DNA of 64,000 nucleotides from Anaerolineae bacterium (GTDB lineage: Bacteria; Chloroflexota; Anaerolineae; Anaerolineales; Anaerolineaceae), in contig JABUFD010000003.1 of NCBI GenBank assembly GCA_013314735.1, positions 186,001-250,000 of the forward strand, written 5' to 3'. A program made the translations under genes and the position numbers. Under the pieces are notes generated by a model. That model had not been told where the DNA came from, searched no databases, and saw nothing but the letters and a program-made list of their open reading frames with translations. Below are positions 52,948 to 61,867 of this stretch, piece after piece; within the stretch, counting starts at the first letter, position 1; each line of letters opens with the position of its first letter.

Positions 52948-53136
52948 ATGCAAGAACGTGAATGGTACTGGTGCCAGGAATGTGACAAAGCCTACCGCCA
53001 GACCGATGATGGCAAATGTCCGTATTGCGGGGCGGAAACCGCAATTGACGGCTGGCGCTGGGTCAAGCTGCGCCGTGCCAACCCCCAACTGCCGGAAAGT
53101 CCCGAAGAGGGCAAAGAATATTGGATCAATACCTGA
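52948..53136 (+). CDS. Small zinc-ribbon protein
   Basis: 62 aa. Two CxxC knuckles (Cys9/Cys12 in CQECDKAY and Cys24/Cys27 in CPYCG) bind one zinc ion; the rest is a short charged tail (GWRWVKLRRANPQLPESPEEGKEYWI). Start ATG 52948 has AAGGAG 7 nt upstream and a TACAAT box 27 nt upstream. Longer in-frame readings toward 52756 cross the GNAT gene and are not supported. Function unknown; 16 nt before the esterase gene. Confidence 0.8.
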   Translation: MQEREWYWCQECDKAYRQTDDGKCPYCGAETAIDGWRWVKLRRANPQLPESPEEGKEYWINT

Positions 53137-53152
53137 AATGATGAGGCTGCCC

Positions 53153-54061
53153 ATGAAACCCAACTGGCTGGTCTTTTTCTTGCTGCTGGCACTCGCCGCC
53201 TGTTCACCAGCCCCGAAATTCGATGAAACCCGGCTGGGCACGGTCGATAGGGACATCCGCTATTGCGAGATGGACGGCACCGGTGTGCTGATGGATATCT
53301 ATTACCCGCCCAAGAACAACGGCCCCTGGCCGGTGCTGCTGCACGTTCACGGCGGCGGCTGGTCCAGCGGCAGCAAGGATAATTCCTACATTTTCCCAGA
53401 TTTCACTGAACCCGGCATCCTGGGCGTGGAAGTCGGCTACCGCCTGGCGCCAGGCGCGCAATTCCCGGCCCAGATTGATGATGTCAAATGTGCGGTGCGC
53501 TACCTGCGTGCGCATGCTGCTGAATACAACCTCGATCCTGACCGCATCCTGGCGGTGGGGGAAAGCGCCGGCGGTCACCTGGTGGCGTTGCTCGGTGCCA
53601 CCGCTGATTCCGGTGAGTTCAATGAAGCCGGGCAATGGCTGGAATATTCGGCCGATGTGCGCGCGGTAGCTGCCATCAGCGCTCCGACCAACCTCGATAC
53701 CATCGCCTGCTGGAGTGATTACACTGCCCAGCTGGCGCAGGGCGTATTCGGTGGAAGTACTGAATGCAATACGAATGACCCCAAGCTGGTGAATGCCAGT
53801 CCTGCCGCGTATGTTACCGAAGGTGATCCCCCGATCCTGCTGATCAGCGGCACAGCCGACAGTGTGGTACCGTACGAACAGGCAGTCACCTTCCACGAAC
53901 AGCTGCTGGCTGCCGGGGTGGATTCCCGCCTGGTGTTGATTGAAGGCGGTGATCACGGTTTACAGGTGCCCGGCAACCCGGCTGCCACCGATGAAGCCTG
54001 GCAGGCTCTGATCGATTTCATCATCGAACAGCTGAAGATCAAGGTTCCGTTCTGGATGTAA
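53153..54061 (+). CDS. Secreted alpha/beta-hydrolase lipoprotein (carboxylesterase-like)
   Basis: 302 aa. Signal peptide with lipobox LAAC (LLLALAACS), so the protein is membrane-anchored outside. Alpha/beta-hydrolase core of the hormone-sensitive-lipase/BD-FAE type: oxyanion motif HVHGGGW, nucleophile Ser138 in GESAGG, Asp236 in SGTADSVV and His268 in GDHGLQ. Such enzymes often deacetylate hemicellulose, which fits the adjacent glycosidase operon. Start ATG 53153 follows GAGG by 6 nt; upstream ATGs at 53138/53141 would displace the signal peptide only slightly. Converges with the MDR dehydrogenase gene. Confidence 0.88.
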   Translation: MKPNWLVFFLLLALAACSPAPKFDETRLGTVDRDIRYCEMDGTGVLMDIYYPPKNNGPWPVLLHVHGGGWSSGSKDNSYIFPDFTEPGILGVEVGYRLAPGAQFPAQIDDVKCAVRYLRAHAAEYNLDPDRILAVGESAGGHLVALLGATADSGEFNEAGQWLEYSADVRAVAAISAPTNLDTIACWSDYTAQLAQGVFGGSTECNTNDPKLVNASPAAYVTEGDPPILLISGTADSVVPYEQAVTFHEQLLAAGVDSRLVLIEGGDHGLQVPGNPAATDEAWQALIDFIIEQLKIKVPFWM

Positions 54062-54079
54062 GTGGTACCAACGGTACCG

Positions 54080-55072
54080 TTATTCCCATCGGAACAAAAT
54101 CCGGTGGGCTTCCCTCTTGATCAAGAGATCATACCCGTCTTGTGCTTCCTGGTACGGAAGCACCTGTGCTTTGATATGCTGCGGATTCAGTTTTCCATTC
54201 GACAATAACCCAATCACCGCCACTGCATCGTCATCGACATTATCGCGCGAGATGATCACATCCGGTTCTATCGGAAAAATTTGCCGATAATTGAACGTAA
54301 TCTCTGCCGGGTAGGAGCCGAGGATCAGGAACCGCGGGGAGGGGTGAAAAACCCTGTCCCATGGTTTGGACGGTAGAAGTGACAAGGACTCACCCAGCAC
54401 AGTCGCTGCTCCAGTGGCATCAATTACCACATCCGGGATACCCAGCGTTTCATGCAGCATCCTTGCTGGATTCCCTTGCCCGGAATGGATCGTGATGGGA
54501 ATGGATGCCCCCCGGGCAGCATCCAACCGTTCCTGCACGATGTCCAATACCGCCACCGTTGCCCCACGGGCCGCTGCCAGCTGTGCTGCCAGGTGACCAA
54601 TCAAACCCTGGCCAACCACCGCCACCTTGTCTCCCGCCTTCACCTGTGCCCGTTCAATCCCGTGCTGAGCGATCGCTGCCACCTTTGTGTAGACAGCCAA
54701 TTCCGGCGGTAAGTTTGGCGGAATCTGAAAGACCTCTGATGCTGAAACCACGGCGAATGCCATCTGCCCGCCCCACGAACGGTGGTACGGACCGGTAAAT
54801 TGGCTGCCATAATGAAAAACGATATCCCCCTGAGCCAATTTCCGAACGCCGCAGCCCGTTTTGATCACCCTGCCTACCGCCTCATACCCGGGTATCAATG
54901 GAAATTCAGCACCTTCCTGACGTCCAGCCAGGACACGTGTCTCTGTCCCGCTGCTGACCCCGGTCATCAGGGTTTGCACCAGCAACTCATTCTCTCCCAG
55001 GTGTTCCGGCAGATCAAAACTGGCAAGCGCTACCTGGTTTGCTTTGGGGAATAGGATGGCTTCTGTTTTCAT
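54080..55072 (-). CDS. MDR-family zinc-independent alcohol dehydrogenase-like oxidoreductase
   Basis: 330 aa medium-chain dehydrogenase/reductase: GroES-like N-terminal half and Rossmann half with VAVVGQGLIGHLAAQLAAARGA. The usual catalytic Cys-His pair is altered (GVSSGTETRVLAG and GYEAVG instead of GHE), and the four-Cys structural zinc lobe is absent. It therefore resembles the bacteriochlorophyllide-dehydrogenase/sugar-oxidoreductase-like subgroup. GGGAG lies 5 nt before the ATG. It is the last gene of the glycan-use operon, 14 nt after the GH5-like gene; oxidation of a released sugar is a fair guess. Confidence 0.82.
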   Translation of the reverse strand: MKTEAILFPKANQVALASFDLPEHLGENELLVQTLMTGVSSGTETRVLAGRQEGAEFPLIPGYEAVGRVIKTGCGVRKLAQGDIVFHYGSQFTGPYHRSWGGQMAFAVVSASEVFQIPPNLPPELAVYTKVAAIAQHGIERAQVKAGDKVAVVGQGLIGHLAAQLAAARGATVAVLDIVQERLDAARGASIPITIHSGQGNPARMLHETLGIPDVVIDATGAATVLGESLSLLPSKPWDRVFHPSPRFLILGSYPAEITFNYRQIFPIEPDVIISRDNVDDDAVAVIGLLSNGKLNPQHIKAQVLPYQEAQDGYDLLIKREAHRILFRWE

Positions 55073-55086
55073 CTGAACTCCCGGTT

Positions 55087-56088
55087 TTATTCCATAACAC
55101 GGTGATCAAGCAGCAATTGCATCAAAGGGCGATCCACCTGGTATCTCCCGATATTTTCATATTTCACACCTGGACGGTCATGCCCGATGATACCGAAGCT
55201 GCCTTCAAAATTCCACAGGCTGTAACCCCAACCGTATTCCTTCCACAACCCCAGCAGGTCACTGAACCACGCCAGGGCGACATCGTTCGGGGTCTGGTTA
55301 TAGCAGCCGAACTCTCCGATATGCACCTGTACGCCTTGCGCTTCCAGTTCCCGCCAGGGACGGTAGTATTCGTGCAGGGTATCCTTGTTCCAGGTGAACC
55401 CATTCCATCGCAGCCCGGGATAGTACGGGACTTCTGTAACCGTCTGGTGGCCATCCCACCAACCCGCCTGGTAGTGACTGACCGCCATCGGCTGGTAACC
55501 GCGTCCGCTCTGGATGACATCCAGGTCTGCCAGTTCCGGCATCGCCAGGTTGCCGCCGCCCAGGCCGTCAATCACAATCCGCCGTCCGGGATCAACCGCG
55601 CGGATCGCGCTCACTGTGCGCCGCACCAGGGCGGCATGGTTCTCCCGCGTCATCCCGTACTGCCCGATATTGGGCGGTTCATTGACCAGGTCAAAACTGA
55701 GGATTTCATTGGGAATACCCTTGTAACGCTTTGCAAACGATTCCCACAGGAACACAAAAGCATCCTGTGCGGTTTCATCCAGCCATAGGTTGTGTTTTTC
55801 GAGGTGGTTGGCATTAATGCAATACCCGGGTGCGCGGTGCAGGTTGAGGCACAGGTGGATGCCGCGGGCACGGCAGGCGTCGAGGTAAGCATCGATTTTT
55901 TCCCATACGCGATCATCCGGGTGGAAATAATCAAAATCACTGGTCCAAAAGCGGTAATCGGTGGGGACGCGCACGAAGTTAAAGCCATACTGCGCCAGGA
56001 AATCCAGCGCGCGTTCGTCCGGCGGCGGGGCGGCAACACCCGGCTGCCAGATGAACATCCACAAAAAATTAAAACCGTAATGGCGCAT
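55087..56088 (-). CDS. Glycoside hydrolase, GH5-like (cellulase superfamily, clan A)
   Basis: 333 aa (beta/alpha)8 enzyme. Catalytic acid/base Glu in SFDLVNEPP (about residue 155) and nucleophile Glu in HIGEFGCYN (about 258), with FVRVPTDYRFW and HLCLNLHRAPGYC earlier. No signal peptide, so it should cut oligosaccharides inside the cell, for example beta-glucosides or beta-mannosides. GGAGG upstream of the ATG, 13 nt after the nucleoside hydrolase gene. Member of the nine-gene minus-strand operon. Precise substrate unknown. Confidence 0.88.
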   Translation of the reverse strand: MRHYGFNFLWMFIWQPGVAAPPPDERALDFLAQYGFNFVRVPTDYRFWTSDFDYFHPDDRVWEKIDAYLDACRARGIHLCLNLHRAPGYCINANHLEKHNLWLDETAQDAFVFLWESFAKRYKGIPNEILSFDLVNEPPNIGQYGMTRENHAALVRRTVSAIRAVDPGRRIVIDGLGGGNLAMPELADLDVIQSGRGYQPMAVSHYQAGWWDGHQTVTEVPYYPGLRWNGFTWNKDTLHEYYRPWRELEAQGVQVHIGEFGCYNQTPNDVALAWFSDLLGLWKEYGWGYSLWNFEGSFGIIGHDRPGVKYENIGRYQVDRPLMQLLLDHRVME

Positions 56089-56101
56089 GCTTCAGCCTCC
56101 T

Positions 56102-57016
56102 TTAAAGCACGCTGCACAGGCGCGAAACCAGGTGCTGGTAAAAACCTGGCAGGTCCGTCCAGCCGATTGCTGCCTGAACCAGATCACCTGCCGGATCCAC
56201 CACGGTCAACCCCTCATCCGTAACCTGCAGCGGGATTTCTTCGATGGAGAGCCGTTCCCGGCAGTGGGCCAGGTATATGGCCACCGTATCAAACAGAGTA
56301 CTGGAACGGGTTTCCGGTTCAAACGTTGCGTATTGCGCCATCTCCGCCGCCCAGATGCGATAATTTTCCATCAACGCTTGGATCATCGGGCTGGCATGGC
56401 GGCGCACCTGCTGGTACAGTTCACCTTCGAGCACGATGCGGCCACAGGTATCGAGGGGGGTGATCACCTTCTCCAGCCAGGGGGCGGCAAATACATCCCG
56501 CAGTGATGCCGGGTCATTGCGCACATTGGCTTCCAGCGAGGGTACCGCAGACCCATCATACCCCATGAAAATGCTGCCGTGCATGCCGACAAAGCGGCAC
56601 CGGGAGGCGATGCGTGGCTCGCGGCGCAGCGCCTCTGCCAGGTTGGTGACCACACCAATGGCGATCACCGTCACCGTCTCCTCCGCAGACAACACCAGGT
56701 CGATCATCGCCTGCACCCCATCTGCATATACCGGGCCCGGGTATTGGTCAAGATCATACGCTGCCACCCAGGGCGCCTGGAATGCTCCGACATTCATTTC
56801 TGTTTGCACCCCAATCCCAATGGGAATATCGGCATGCCCGGCGCGTTCCAGCAATTTCGCTGCCAGCCTGGCACGGTAGCGTGTATCACCGTGTTCGGTC
56901 AATACCAGTTTCAGGTCGAGTTCCGGGCTGCCCAACAGCATCGCCAAGGCCCAGGTATCATCAATATCCGTGCCGATATCCGTATCCAAAATTACAGGAA
57001 TGGGTTTTGGGTTCAT
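56102..57016 (-). CDS. Nucleoside hydrolase (IUNH family)
   Basis: 304 aa with the calcium-site signature DTDIGTDIDD (about 11-20), an intermediate HGDTRYRARLAAKLLERAG segment and VIAIGVVTNLAEAL. The family splits ribonucleosides into base and ribose; in glycan clusters some members may handle other N-glycosides. AAAGGAG lies directly before the ATG. It sits between the GH140-like and GH5-like genes in one operon, and DeoC is encoded further upstream, so nucleoside or pentose breakdown is a plausible joint role. Confidence 0.88.
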   Translation of the reverse strand: MNPKPIPVILDTDIGTDIDDTWALAMLLGSPELDLKLVLTEHGDTRYRARLAAKLLERAGHADIPIGIGVQTEMNVGAFQAPWVAAYDLDQYPGPVYADGVQAMIDLVLSAEETVTVIAIGVVTNLAEALRREPRIASRCRFVGMHGSIFMGYDGSAVPSLEANVRNDPASLRDVFAAPWLEKVITPLDTCGRIVLEGELYQQVRRHASPMIQALMENYRIWAAEMAQYATFEPETRSSTLFDTVAIYLAHCRERLSIEEIPLQVTDEGLTVVDPAGDLVQAAIGWTDLPGFYQHLVSRLCSVL

Positions 57017-57032
57017 GGTGCTCCTTTCCAGA

Positions 57033-58361
57033 TCAAACCGTTTCCAACAATAATACCCAATCCGGGCCGTTTAGCGGGGAGGAAAGGGTGATTTCATCAT
57101 TTGAAAACACGTCCTCAATCGGATGGCGGGTTCCCGTCCGGGGATCAAACCATAACAAGTGATAGGGCTTGCGCAGGGAACGCAGATCGAGGCGCACCTG
57201 CTGCTGCGCCTGGGGCAGGTACACCATGGCATATTCACCGCGGCTGCTGCGCGCGGCGCGGATGTGTGCGCCGGCATCTCCAACCGCCGAAAGGATCATG
57301 GATTGGTCCGGTATCCGGGCAAAAGGATCATGGGAAAGCATCAGGTTCACCAGGTGCCGCACCTGGAATGCGCCCGGCCGGTCGAGGGCATCGTACCACG
57401 GGCGCAGTTCAAAGCCATTGTTGACAACCTGGCGGTCGTGATCCCACATCTGCCATACGTGATGGTGTCCATACGTCACCCCCGGCGCACCGGCAAACAC
57501 GGAGCGGTACATCTGTTTTCGCACTTCGTAATCACGGAAGTAGCCGTTGGCAGGATCCCATTTGGGCCAGGGCGCAATTGGGTGATCCTCGTAGCAGATT
57601 TCTGAATCAAGCACCGGTTTGGGTGGTTGCAGGTGGTAGAGGGTCTCAATCTGATCCCATGTTGCAATTTCTGTCGCACCATGACCGGATTGGATCATCA
57701 CCAGGTCTGACCATGCTTCCCCGTGGATCACCTTTGCGCCAATCTCCAGGTTGGGATCGCCGAAATTGTGGTAAGAAAGCAGGGCTTTCTCTCCCAACAC
57801 TTCGCGGATGCCGGCAGCCATACTCCGCCAGATCGGACGCCAATCCTCGCCGTCCTTTACAGGCGGGCGATCCCCGCCCAGCACCCACAGCACGTTTGGG
57901 ACATCCTGGTAGCGCTGCGCCAGCCAGCGGCCGTACACCCGCGCATTCTCAATGGTGAAAACCACCGGCCCGGCTCCCCACAACAGGGTCACTTTGTCAC
58001 CCCAGGTGGGCAACAAGGCGATATACAACCCTTTTTCTGCTGCCAATTGAATGGTGAAGTCCACCAGGTCAAAATAAGCTTCGTTGGGCTGTTCGGGGTC
58101 AAGGTCATGCAGAGGCAGTTCGCCTTCCATGTTCGGTGTACGCAGCCCATCCAATTCAGGCAATGCCACCGCCTGGATCACATTAAACCCTTTGCGCGCG
58201 CGGTTCTCCAGGTACATCCCGATCTGATCCCGGGTGCAGCGGTGGAACAATTCCCAGGCGGTATCGCCCATCCAGAAAAATGGCTGCCCGTTTTCTGTCA
58301 TCAAAAAGCGGCGGGAGGGATGAACGATGACGCGTTCCATTGTGGTTTTTTCACCTATCAT
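57033..58361 (-). CDS. DUF4038 apiosidase-like glycoside hydrolase (GH140-like)
   Basis: 442 aa. Typical opening HPSRRFLMTENGQPFFWMGDTAWELFHRC, then YLENRARKGFNVIQAV, FDLVDFTIQLAAEKGLYIALLPTWGD, NVLWVLGGDRPP and PVLDSEICYED with the likely catalytic Glu, and a C-terminal beta domain (YAMVYLPQAQQQV, WFDPRTGTRHPI). Start ATG 58361 has AAGGAA 8 nt upstream; the longer frame to 58529 enters the preceding gene. No signal peptide. A second, DUF5060-linked member is at 29249. Confidence 0.87.
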   Translation of the reverse strand: MIGEKTTMERVIVHPSRRFLMTENGQPFFWMGDTAWELFHRCTRDQIGMYLENRARKGFNVIQAVALPELDGLRTPNMEGELPLHDLDPEQPNEAYFDLVDFTIQLAAEKGLYIALLPTWGDKVTLLWGAGPVVFTIENARVYGRWLAQRYQDVPNVLWVLGGDRPPVKDGEDWRPIWRSMAAGIREVLGEKALLSYHNFGDPNLEIGAKVIHGEAWSDLVMIQSGHGATEIATWDQIETLYHLQPPKPVLDSEICYEDHPIAPWPKWDPANGYFRDYEVRKQMYRSVFAGAPGVTYGHHHVWQMWDHDRQVVNNGFELRPWYDALDRPGAFQVRHLVNLMLSHDPFARIPDQSMILSAVGDAGAHIRAARSSRGEYAMVYLPQAQQQVRLDLRSLRKPYHLLWFDPRTGTRHPIEDVFSNDEITLSSPLNGPDWVLLLETV

Positions 58362-58410
58362 TGTCGAGTTTCCTTTTTTATTCCATTTGCCATACTTTAT
58401 AACCGCCTGG

Positions 58411-59346
58411 TCAGGAAAGCTGCGCTTTGGCGCAACCCAATGCGTGCAGTGTTTCGATCCACCGGCTGCGTTGATCCGGTGTTGCCGAGGGCAAGCCGGG
58501 CAAAGGGGCTGTTGCGCCAAGGCGCACACTTTTGGCCGTCCCCAGGTTGTGGTAAGCCATCACCTCGATACCGCTTAACTGCGGATAACGCTGTGACACC
58601 GCGGCAATGCCCCGCAAATGCCCCGCATCATCATTGATCCCCGGCACCAGGGGGCAGCGCAGCACAATCGGTTTGCCGGCGCGGTACAGGCGTTCGAGAT
58701 TTTCCAGGATACGTTCATTGCCCATTCCGGTCAACTGCCTGTGGATAGCGCTATCAGTGGCCTTGAAATCGAACAGCACCAGGTCCACCAGCGGCAGCAA
58801 TTCAGCGTAGTGTTCCCAAGGCGCCGCCCCGTTGGTCTCCAATGCGGTGTGGATGCCCGCTTCTTTGGCGGCAGACAACAAGGCCCGGGTGAAGGCGAAC
58901 TGCATCATTGGCTCACCGCCGGAAAGGGTGCCCCCTCCGCCGGAACGCCGGTAAAAATCCCGATCACGCTCCACCTGGGCCATCACAGCTTCGACCGTCA
59001 TCGGCGTACCCACCAGCTTGAGGGCATTCACGGGGCAAACCGCAACGCACGCGCCACAGGCAGTACACCGGGCATGGTCAAACCCGTGTGTCCCGTTCGC
59101 CCCCGCCTGCTGCGCGCCAAACTGGCAGGCTGCAACACACGCCAGGCAATCGATGCAGTCCTCCGCCGTGTAAAACAACTCCGGCCCGAAGGCAATCGAT
59201 TCCGGGTTATGGCACCATTGGCAGTTCAGCTGGCAGCCCTTGAGGAAAACCGTGGTACGGATGCCTGGGCCGTCATGCAGAGAACAACGCTGGATATCAA
59301 ACACCAGTCCGGTCAGGGAGGTGCTCATCAACTTAACGCAAACCAT
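58411..59346 (-). CDS. Glycyl-radical enzyme activating protein (radical SAM)
   Basis: 311 aa. N-terminal SLHDGPGIRTTVFLKGCQLNCQWCHNPE contains the CxxxCxxC radical SAM cluster motif, followed by an inserted two-[4Fe-4S] ferredoxin region (CIDCLACVAAC, CTACGACVAVCPVNAL) and the GGTLSGGEPMMQ segment typical of activases for glycerol/propanediol dehydratase, PFL-like and related enzymes. It abstracts a hydrogen from a glycine in a partner enzyme under anaerobic conditions. ATG codons at 59346 and 59328 are both possible; neither has a clear ribosome site. No glycyl-radical enzyme gene is seen in the window. Lies between the GH94 and GH140-like genes. Confidence 0.92.
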   Translation of the reverse strand: MVCVKLMSTSLTGLVFDIQRCSLHDGPGIRTTVFLKGCQLNCQWCHNPESIAFGPELFYTAEDCIDCLACVAACQFGAQQAGANGTHGFDHARCTACGACVAVCPVNALKLVGTPMTVEAVMAQVERDRDFYRRSGGGGTLSGGEPMMQFAFTRALLSAAKEAGIHTALETNGAAPWEHYAELLPLVDLVLFDFKATDSAIHRQLTGMGNERILENLERLYRAGKPIVLRCPLVPGINDDAGHLRGIAAVSQRYPQLSGIEVMAYHNLGTAKSVRLGATAPLPGLPSATPDQRSRWIETLHALGCAKAQLS

Positions 59347-59380
59347 CTACCGTGGGGCAATCGGGATGCGAGGGGTAGTT

Positions 59381-61837
59381 TCATGGCTCTCCCAGGCGTA
59401 CCCGCACCGCCACCACGCTCCCGGCCGTTTCAGCAAAGGGCACGATGTTTCCTGCCACCGGGCTGCCGTCCACGGTCAACGCCACCGCATTGCCCTGCCC
59501 CACCCGTTCCACGTCAATGTGGTATTCGCTGCCGCGGAATTTGCGGGTTACACTGTACTGCTGCCAATCCTCCGGTACGCGCGGAGCAATCTCCAAGCCG
59601 GCATAGGCAGGTCGCACACCCAGAATCCACTGGGTGATGGCAACATAATGGTAGGCAGCCGCCCCGGTCAGCCACGAATTCTTGGCTTCCCCGGCGCAGG
59701 GGGCATCCGGCCCCGCCACCATCTGGGCATATACATAGGGTTCGCAGCGGCGCACTTCGCTGATGGTTTCCTGTGCCGCCGGATTGGTGCGCATATAGTA
59801 GTCAAAGGCATGCCCCCCACGGCCCAGGCAGGATTCCGCAATCATCACCCAGGGATTGTTATGGCAAAAGACGCTGGCATTTTCTTTGAGTCCCGGCAGG
59901 AAAGAGCCGATCTCGCCCAGGTTGAGGTAATAGTGGGTGAATGCCGGCTGCTGCAGCACAATCCCCTGCGGCTTGGCAAGATACTTGCGGACGGAATCCA
60001 GTGCCTGTTCGGCCTTGCCGTTGTCCAGGCCAATCCCGCCCATCACGCACATCCCCTGCGGTTCGATGAAGATTTTCCCTTCCTCATTCCTGTGGGAGCC
60101 AACGACATCACCCAGGGCATCGTAGGCACGCAGGAACCACTCCCCATCCCAGCCGGAGGCTTCGACCGCCGTGGTCATCTCGCGCGCTTTCGCGCGGTAG
60201 GTATTTGCTTCCGCCTGCAAACCTTGCTGTTCCGCCATCGCCGCCATCTCATTGGCGGAAAGCACGAACAGGCCGGCAATGAAAAGGGATTCCGCGGTTT
60301 TACCGTCCATCTTCAATGGCGCAGTCTGGAAACTGGTACCCGGTTCCTCTGAAAAGATGTTGAGGTTCATGCAGTCATTCCAGTCGGCACGGCCGATCAA
60401 CGGCAATTGATGCGGCCCCAGCCGGTCGAGTGTGTAGGAAATGCAGCGCCGCAGGTGTTCCCACATCGGCTGTTCGCTGCCGGGCTGATTATCGAACGGC
60501 ACCAGGGTGTCGAGGAAGGCAAAATCGCCGGTTTCTTTCAGGTAAGCAGCCACTGCCAGCACCAACCAGTGCGGATCATCATTGAAACCGCCGCCGACAT
60601 CGTTGTTGCCGCGCTTGGTCAATGGTTGGTACTGGTGATACGCCCCACCATTCTCAAACTGGGTCGAAGCCAGGTCGATCAGGCGTTCGCGTGAGCGTGC
60701 GGGATCCATCTGGACAAAGGCCAGCAGGTCCTGGTTGGAATCACGAAATCCCATCCCGCGCCCGATCCCGGATTCGAACAACGAAGCCGAGCGCGACAGG
60801 TTAAAGGTCACCATGGTCTGGTAGGCGTTCCACAGGTTGACCATGCGGTTGGTGTGCAGGTTGGGTGTTTCCGCCTGGTACAGGCTCAACAGGGCATCCC
60901 AATGGCGCCCCAATGCGATAAAAGCCTCTTTCACCGCGTCAGGGTTCAGGTACTGCGCAATCACCGGCAGCGCGTCGCGCTTGTTGATGGCCTGGGTGTG
61001 GGGCGGATCAAATTTCTGGTCCTTGGGATTTTCCTGGTACCCCAACAGAAAGATCACCTGGCGGCTCTCACCGGGCTGGAGGATCAGCTTCACATGGTGT
61101 GAACCCAGCGGTGCCCAGCCATAGGCGACGGAATTGCGGCTTTCGCCCTGTTCCACCACCAAAGGGCGCTCCCAACTGCGGTTCTGCCCCAGGAAGCTAT
61201 CGCGCTGGGTATCAAAGCCGGCCAGCGGCTCAGAGCAGGCAAAATAGGCATAATGGTCGCGGCGCTCACGGTATTCTGTTTTGTGATAAATCACACCATC
61301 GAGCACTTCCACCTCGCCGATGCTGTAGTTGCGCTGGAAATTGGTGGCGTCATCATTGGCGTCCCACAGGCAGAACTCAATGCTGGAAAACAGCGATAAT
61401 TCGGCTGCCGTTTCGCGCTGATTGGAAAGAGTCACCTGCCAGACCTCGAGATTTTCTCCCAATGGGACAAAGTACAGGGTTTCCGCCGCGATGCCCTCAT
61501 AGGTGGAACCGATGATGGTATACCCCAACCCATGGCGGCAGGTGTAATCAGTCTGGTCTTCATGGCAGGTGGGTTTCCACGAAGGAGACCAGTACTTGCC
61601 ATTGGTGTTGTCCCGCAGGTACAGGTAGCGTCCGCCGAAATCCAGCGGGACATTGTTATAGCGGTAGCGTGTCAGGCGCCGCAGGCGCGCGTCACGGTAG
61701 AATGAATACCCGCCGGCAGTATTGGAAATGATTCCAAAATAGTTCTCGCACCCCAGGTAATTGATCCAGGGCAGCGGTGTGTTGGGGTTCGTGATTACAT
61801 ACTCACGCTTCACATCATCAAACGTTCCAAATTGCAT
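59381..61837 (-). CDS. GH94 disaccharide phosphorylase, cellobiose phosphorylase-like
   Basis: 818 aa, full length for the family. N-terminal beta-sandwich (FDDVKREYVITNPNTPLPWINYLG, GGYSFYRDARLRRLTRYRYN) and alpha/alpha barrel with GMGFRDSNQDLLAFV, YHQYQPLTKRGNNDVGGGFNDDP and the catalytic Asp in GRADWNDCMNLN; the phosphate-site FCHNNPW is present. It splits cellobiose or a close relative with phosphate to sugar-1-phosphate plus free sugar, saving ATP. Ends 34 nt before the glycyl-radical activase gene and follows deoC, in one operon. The glucose-rich acceptor motif resembles cellobiose phosphorylase, but related specificities are possible. Confidence 0.92.
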   Translation of the reverse strand: MQFGTFDDVKREYVITNPNTPLPWINYLGCENYFGIISNTAGGYSFYRDARLRRLTRYRYNNVPLDFGGRYLYLRDNTNGKYWSPSWKPTCHEDQTDYTCRHGLGYTIIGSTYEGIAAETLYFVPLGENLEVWQVTLSNQRETAAELSLFSSIEFCLWDANDDATNFQRNYSIGEVEVLDGVIYHKTEYRERRDHYAYFACSEPLAGFDTQRDSFLGQNRSWERPLVVEQGESRNSVAYGWAPLGSHHVKLILQPGESRQVIFLLGYQENPKDQKFDPPHTQAINKRDALPVIAQYLNPDAVKEAFIALGRHWDALLSLYQAETPNLHTNRMVNLWNAYQTMVTFNLSRSASLFESGIGRGMGFRDSNQDLLAFVQMDPARSRERLIDLASTQFENGGAYHQYQPLTKRGNNDVGGGFNDDPHWLVLAVAAYLKETGDFAFLDTLVPFDNQPGSEQPMWEHLRRCISYTLDRLGPHQLPLIGRADWNDCMNLNIFSEEPGTSFQTAPLKMDGKTAESLFIAGLFVLSANEMAAMAEQQGLQAEANTYRAKAREMTTAVEASGWDGEWFLRAYDALGDVVGSHRNEEGKIFIEPQGMCVMGGIGLDNGKAEQALDSVRKYLAKPQGIVLQQPAFTHYYLNLGEIGSFLPGLKENASVFCHNNPWVMIAESCLGRGGHAFDYYMRTNPAAQETISEVRRCEPYVYAQMVAGPDAPCAGEAKNSWLTGAAAYHYVAITQWILGVRPAYAGLEIAPRVPEDWQQYSVTRKFRGSEYHIDVERVGQGNAVALTVDGSPVAGNIVPFAETAGSVVAVRVRLGEP

Positions 61838-61867
61838 GGTTCACCTTCTTCAAAAATATTGAGCACG

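Noticed and set aside
54062-54079. Terminator between the esterase and MDR genes
   Set aside because: Only a short AACGGTACCGTT palindrome without T tract; too weak to call.
58618-59637. 339-codon open frame on the plus strand
   Set aside because: Antisense to the radical SAM activase and GH94 gene ends; no ribosome site or domain.
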